This document shows positions 60,690-64,000 of a DNA stretch of 64,000 nucleotides, piece by piece. Source of the stretch: Ferrovibrio sp965278975 (GTDB lineage: Bacteria; Pseudomonadota; Alphaproteobacteria; Ferrovibrionales; Ferrovibrionaceae); the NCBI RefSeq assembly GCF_965278975.1, contig NZ_OZ257126.1:3596001-3660000 (forward strand), read 5' to 3'. The notes under the pieces are model-generated. The model was not told the origin of the DNA. It searched no databases and saw only the letters and a program-made list of their open reading frames with translations. The position numbers and the translations under genes were made by a program. How positions within the stretch are numbered: position 1 is the stretch's first letter; the number at the start of each line of letters is the position of its first letter.

Positions 60690-63065
60690 ATGGCAAGCTT
60701 CTCGCGCACATTAGAGCAATCCCTGCACCGGGCCCTGTCCCTGGCCGGCGCCAAGAAGCATGAATTCGCTACCCTTGAGCATCTGCTCTTCGCTCTTACC
60801 GAAGATTCCGACGCCATCGCGGTGATGCGGGCGTGCAATGTCGATATCGAAAAGCTGCGCGAGCGGCTCGGCACCTTCATCGATGAAGAACTGCGCGGCC
60901 TGGTGGTTACCGGCTTACCGCAGGATGCCAAGCCGACCTTGAGCTTCCAGCGCGCCGTGCAGCGCGCGCTGTTCCATGTGCAATCCTCCGGCCGCGAGGA
61001 AGTGACCGGCGCCAATGTATTGGTGGCGATCTTCTCCGAACGCGAGAGCCATGCCGTGCATTTCCTGCAGGAGCAGGACATGACGCGTCTCGATGCCGTC
61101 AGCTATATCAGCCATGGCGTTGCCAAGGCGCCGGGCGCGCGCAACGAGCGCCGGCCGGTGCGCGGTGCCTCCGATGCGCCGTCGGGCGAGGAGGGCGCGC
61201 GCGAGCAGCGTGCCGAGCGCGAGAAGCCGGGCGCCAAGGATAAAGACAAGGACAAAGAGGCGCTCACCGCCTATTGCGTCAATCTCAACGACAAGGCCAA
61301 GGCCGGCAAGATCGATCCGCTGATCGGCCGCGAACCCGAGATCGAGCGCACGATCCAGATTCTGTGCCGCCGCACCAAGAACAACCCGCTCTATGTCGGC
61401 GATCCCGGCGTTGGCAAGACCGCCATCGCGGAAGGTCTGGCGCGCCGCATCATCCATGGCGAAGTGCCGGGCATCCTGAAGGAAGCCGTGATCTACGCGC
61501 TGGACATGGGCAGCCTGCTTGCCGGCACGCGCTATCGCGGCGATTTCGAGGAACGCCTGAAGCAGGTGATGCAGGAGTTGGAAGCCCAGCCGAACGCCAT
61601 CCTGTTCATCGACGAGATGCACACCGTGATCGGCGCCGGTGCCACTTCCGGCGGCGCCATGGATGCGTCCAACCTGCTGAAGCCGGCGCTGGCTTCCGGC
61701 GCGCTGCGCTGCATCGGCTCGACGACGTACAAGGAGTTTCGTTCCTACATCGAGAAGGACCGCGCACTGCTGCGCCGCTTCCAGAAGATCGATGTGAACG
61801 AGCCGACCCTGACCGACGCGGTGAAGATCCTGCGCGGCATCAAGACCTATTACGAAGAGCATCATCACGTCCGCTATACCGACGATGCCATCAAGGCCGC
61901 CGTCGAGCTTTCGGCCAAGTATATCAACGACCGCAAGCTGCCGGACAAGGCCATCGATGTGATCGACGAAGTCGGCGCGGCTGAATTGCTGAAGCCGGAA
62001 TCGCGCCGCCGCAAGGTGATCGGTGTGAAGGAGGTCGAGGCCATCGTTGCCAAGATCGCCCGCATTCCCCCGAAGTCGGTGAGCCGCGAGGACAAGGAAT
62101 CCCTGCGCAACCTCAATGCCGAACTGAAGCGCGTGGTCTATGGCCAGGATGCCGCCATCGATGCGCTGTCCAGCGCCATCAAGCTGGCGCGTGCCGGCCT
62201 GCGCGAACCGGAAAAGCCGATCGGTTCCTATCTCTTCTCCGGCCCCACCGGCGTCGGCAAGACCGAGGTGGCGCGTCAGCTCGCCCATATCATGGGCGTG
62301 GAGCTGATCCGCTTCGATATGTCGGAATACATGGAGCGCCACAGCGTCTCGCGCCTGATCGGCGCACCGCCGGGCTATGTCGGCTTCGATCAGGGCGGCC
62401 TGCTCACCGATGCCGTGGACCAGCATCCGCATTGCGTGCTGCTGCTCGATGAAATCGAGAAGGCCCATGGCGACCTGTTCAACATTCTGTTGCAGGTGAT
62501 GGACCACGGCAAGCTGACCGACAATAACGGCAAGAGCGTTGATTTCCGCAACGTGGTGCTGATCATGACCACGAATGCCGGTGCCTCCGAGATGTCGAAG
62601 CAGGCCATCGGCTTCGGCCGCGGTTTGAAGGAAGGCGAGGACGAAGAGGCGATCAAGAAGCTGTTCACGCCGGAATTCCGCAACCGCCTGGATGCCACCA
62701 TCGGCTTCGCGCCGCTGGCGCAGGAAACCATCTCCCGCGTGGTCGACAAGTTCGTCGCCCAGCTCGAAGGCCAGCTTGCCGACCGCAATGTCACCATCGC
62801 GCTGACCGACGAGGCCCGCGCCTGGCTGGCCGAGCATGGCTACGACCCGCTCTATGGTGCCCGGCCGCTGGGCCGCGTGATCCAGGAAAACATCAAAAAG
62901 CCATTGGCGGACGAATTGCTGTTCGGCCAGCTGGTCAAGGGTGGCCATATCCTGGTGACGGCGAAGGATGGCAAGCTCGGGTTTGAAATCACCGCCGAGA
63001 AGACGCCCGCGCCCAAGGGCAAGGGCGACGCCACGGAAAGCAAGGAGCCGGAATACGCGAATTGA
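60690..63065 (+). CDS. clpA: ClpA, ATPase subunit of the ClpAP protease
   Basis: A ~791-residue AAA+ unfoldase. An N-domain (LSLAGAKKHEFATLEHLLFAL) that binds ClpS, two AAA+ modules with Walker A GDPGVGKT and GPTGVGKT, Walker B ILFIDEMH and VLLLDEIE, and the ClpP-docking loop IGFGRG are all seen. A Lys/Asp-rich linker joins N-domain and first AAA+ (KPGAKDKDKDKE). I chose ATG 60690 (MASFSRTLEQSL). The stop codon lies in the 7-base loop of a perfect 12-bp hairpin (63049-63079), and another stem (63132-63156) precedes the next gene. Confidence 0.97.
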   Translation: MASFSRTLEQSLHRALSLAGAKKHEFATLEHLLFALTEDSDAIAVMRACNVDIEKLRERLGTFIDEELRGLVVTGLPQDAKPTLSFQRAVQRALFHVQSSGREEVTGANVLVAIFSERESHAVHFLQEQDMTRLDAVSYISHGVAKAPGARNERRPVRGASDAPSGEEGAREQRAEREKPGAKDKDKDKEALTAYCVNLNDKAKAGKIDPLIGREPEIERTIQILCRRTKNNPLYVGDPGVGKTAIAEGLARRIIHGEVPGILKEAVIYALDMGSLLAGTRYRGDFEERLKQVMQELEAQPNAILFIDEMHTVIGAGATSGGAMDASNLLKPALASGALRCIGSTTYKEFRSYIEKDRALLRRFQKIDVNEPTLTDAVKILRGIKTYYEEHHHVRYTDDAIKAAVELSAKYINDRKLPDKAIDVIDEVGAAELLKPESRRRKVIGVKEVEAIVAKIARIPPKSVSREDKESLRNLNAELKRVVYGQDAAIDALSSAIKLARAGLREPEKPIGSYLFSGPTGVGKTEVARQLAHIMGVELIRFDMSEYMERHSVSRLIGAPPGYVGFDQGGLLTDAVDQHPHCVLLLDEIEKAHGDLFNILLQVMDHGKLTDNNGKSVDFRNVVLIMTTNAGASEMSKQAIGFGRGLKEGEDEEAIKKLFTPEFRNRLDATIGFAPLAQETISRVVDKFVAQLEGQLADRNVTIALTDEARAWLAEHGYDPLYGARPLGRVIQENIKKPLADELLFGQLVKGGHILVTAKDGKLGFEITAEKTPAPKGKGDATESKEPEYAN

Positions 63066-63079
63066 TATCGCGTATTCCG
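63049..63079 (+). other. Hairpin spanning the clpA stop codon
   Basis: CGGAATACGCGA (63049-63060) pairs perfectly with 63068-63079; loop ATTGATA contains the TGA stop. No T run follows. It may stabilise or slow the 3' end of the message. Confidence 0.7.
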
Positions 63080-63183
63080 CTTGCCGGCGGCCTTCCTGGC
63101 ATAATTTCTGCACGCTTCTGAGGCTGTAACCCCACGCCGTCAAACTGCCGGCGTGGCACCCATCATGCTGTTTGAGTTAGGTC

Positions 63184-64000
63184 ATGGCCGATCAGAATCA
63201 TCATTTGCAAGTCCATCAGGTAATCGATGGCATCGAGCGCGACGTTCAGGAATTCGGCGCGCAGAACGAAAACATCGCCTTCCAGACCACATTGCTAGCC
63301 TTGAATGCCTCGATCGAAGCGGCGCGTGCCGGCGAGGTAGGCCGCAGTTTTGCGGTGGTGGCCCAGGAAGTGAAGGCATTGGCGAACCAGACCGCCGACA
63401 ATTCCAAACGCTTCCGCGATGTCGTGCTGAAGCGGATCGGCGCCTCCAAGCAGGCCGCCGAGCAGATCGTCACCCAGATCGTGAAGGATCTGGAAGGCCC
63501 GCGCCTTGCCGACATGGCCCAGACCATCGTGCAGCTGATCGTGCGGAACCTCTATGAGCGGACCTGCGATTGCCGCTGGTGGGCCACCGACGCGGCGATG
63601 TGGCAGGCCCTGGCCGAACCTTCCGAGGAATTATACGCGCTCGCCAGCGAACGCCTCGGCGTGATCAACCGTTTTTACACGGTGTATCTCAATCTGGTGC
63701 TGGCCGATGCCTCTGGCCGGGTGGTCGCCACGGCCAACCCGAAATTGTTTCCCCGCGCCGCGCGGGCTGATGTGTCGCGCACGCCCTGGTTCCAGAACGC
63801 CATGCGGTCGCGCAGCGGCGACGATTATTGCGTCGACGAGATCAGCCAGAGCAACAGCCATGAGCGCAAGGCGGTGGCGATCTATGCCGCGGCGGTCCGG
63901 GCTGGCGGCCAGATCCATGGCGCGCCGCTTGGCGTGCTGGGTGTGATCTTCGATTGGGACAAGCAGGGCCGCAGCATCGTGCATGATGAACCCAGCCTGA
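63184..64000 (+). CDS. Chemotaxis-like receptor with N-terminal MCP hairpin and C-terminal Cache domain, partial
   Basis: The gene continues past the right edge; 272 codons are seen. Residues ~25-70 contain the MCP signalling tip (NIAFQTTLLALNASIEAARAGEVGRSFAVVAQEVKALANQT). After a helical linker (LYERTCDCRWWATDAAMWQAL) comes a Cache-type sensor (INRFYTVYLNLVLADASGRVVATANPKLFPRAAR, then RTPWFQNAMRSRSGDDYCVDEIS). No signal peptide or membrane span is visible, so it is soluble with the usual domain order reversed. The signalling part is much shorter than in normal MCPs. It may bind CheA or a Che-like pathway; ligand unknown. The 118-base region before it holds hairpin 63132-63156. Confidence 0.85.
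   Translation, partial: MADQNHHLQVHQVIDGIERDVQEFGAQNENIAFQTTLLALNASIEAARAGEVGRSFAVVAQEVKALANQTADNSKRFRDVVLKRIGASKQAAEQIVTQIVKDLEGPRLADMAQTIVQLIVRNLYERTCDCRWWATDAAMWQALAEPSEELYALASERLGVINRFYTVYLNLVLADASGRVVATANPKLFPRAARADVSRTPWFQNAMRSRSGDDYCVDEISQSNSHERKAVAIYAAAVRAGGQIHGAPLGVLGVIFDWDKQGRSIVHDEPSL

Noticed and set aside
60915..63143. Minus-strand ORF of ~742 codons
   Set aside because: Antisense to clpA; no domain pattern.
63153..63557. Plus-strand ORF of ~134 codons
   Set aside because: Overlaps the receptor gene in another frame; the receptor frame shows the MCP tip and stays open to the window end.

Overview
The window reads as a GC-rich alphaproteobacterial chromosome, probably Rhodospirillales-like. 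Evidence: the Mla/MCE systems, an alphaproteobacterial-type ParE ending, a 167-residue XGPRT, a phasin, BoxR-regulated aerobic benzoyl-CoA genes, many TRAP/dipeptide transporters, the short palindromic repeat typical of this class, and a dense GANTC (CcrM) cluster. I cannot place it to genus. About 61 protein genes are supported. No rRNA, tRNA, CRISPR array, insertion sequence or prophage was seen. Gene density is high and no gene-free stretch exceeds 300 bases.

Layout. 1-3.2 kb: a partial argE and a DenD-like sugar-acid dehydrogenase, then an ECF sigma / putative anti-sigma / periplasmic metal-sensor unit. 3.2-7.1 kb: gamma carbonic anhydrase, mlaA, a Sel1-repeat protein, mlaC and a cytochrome c. 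7.4-10.1 kb: a DUF6969-like protein, an orphan anchored TRAP binding protein and a hydroxypyruvate isomerase-like enzyme. 10.2-13.8 kb: STAS-mlaE, mlaF, mlaD and an auxiliary lipoprotein. With mlaA/mlaC this makes an essentially complete, split phospholipid transport system. 14-15.2 kb: an unrecognised multi-span membrane protein behind a very AT-rich promoter region.

15.2-23.3 kb: an aerobic benzoate (box) region. boxR, boxC, boxB, a hot-dog thioesterase and gpt lie on the minus strand; a flavodoxin, benzoate-CoA ligase and an alpha/beta hydrolase are divergent. The same 12-bp palindrome lies in front of boxC and in the boxR/flavodoxin divergent region. No boxA reductase and no boxD dehydrogenase are present; the flavodoxin is a candidate electron carrier for BoxB.

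23.3-28.9 kb: a lipoprotein and a ferric-iron ABC transporter (binding protein and fused permease, no ATPase) separated by a TPR-methyltransferase. 29-36 kb: a small conserved protein coupled to a second Sel1 protein, NnrU, a MocR-type regulator facing a flavin-binding oxidase-like gene, a LysE exporter coupled to an aspartoacylase-like enzyme. 35.9-41.6 kb: a complete five-gene peptide ABC transporter. 41.8-44.4 kb: two paralogous double-Usp proteins, the second behind an FNR-like site, and a hydrolase whose ribosome site lies in a perfect hairpin. 44.4-50.5 kb: a diguanylate cyclase, a Rossmann protein, parE, yciA, a PAS-like protein, a paired palindromic repeat and a metallo-beta-lactamase-fold lipoprotein. 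50.6-55.5 kb: a GntR regulator and a TRAP transporter with an antisense enolase-superfamily gene between its binding protein and membrane subunits. 55.6-64 kb: TrkH, a D,D-carboxypeptidase with SPOR domain, a lipoprotein, a phasin, clpS/clpA (clpS preceded by a coupled 18-codon ORF), and the start of a soluble chemotaxis-like receptor with reversed domain order.
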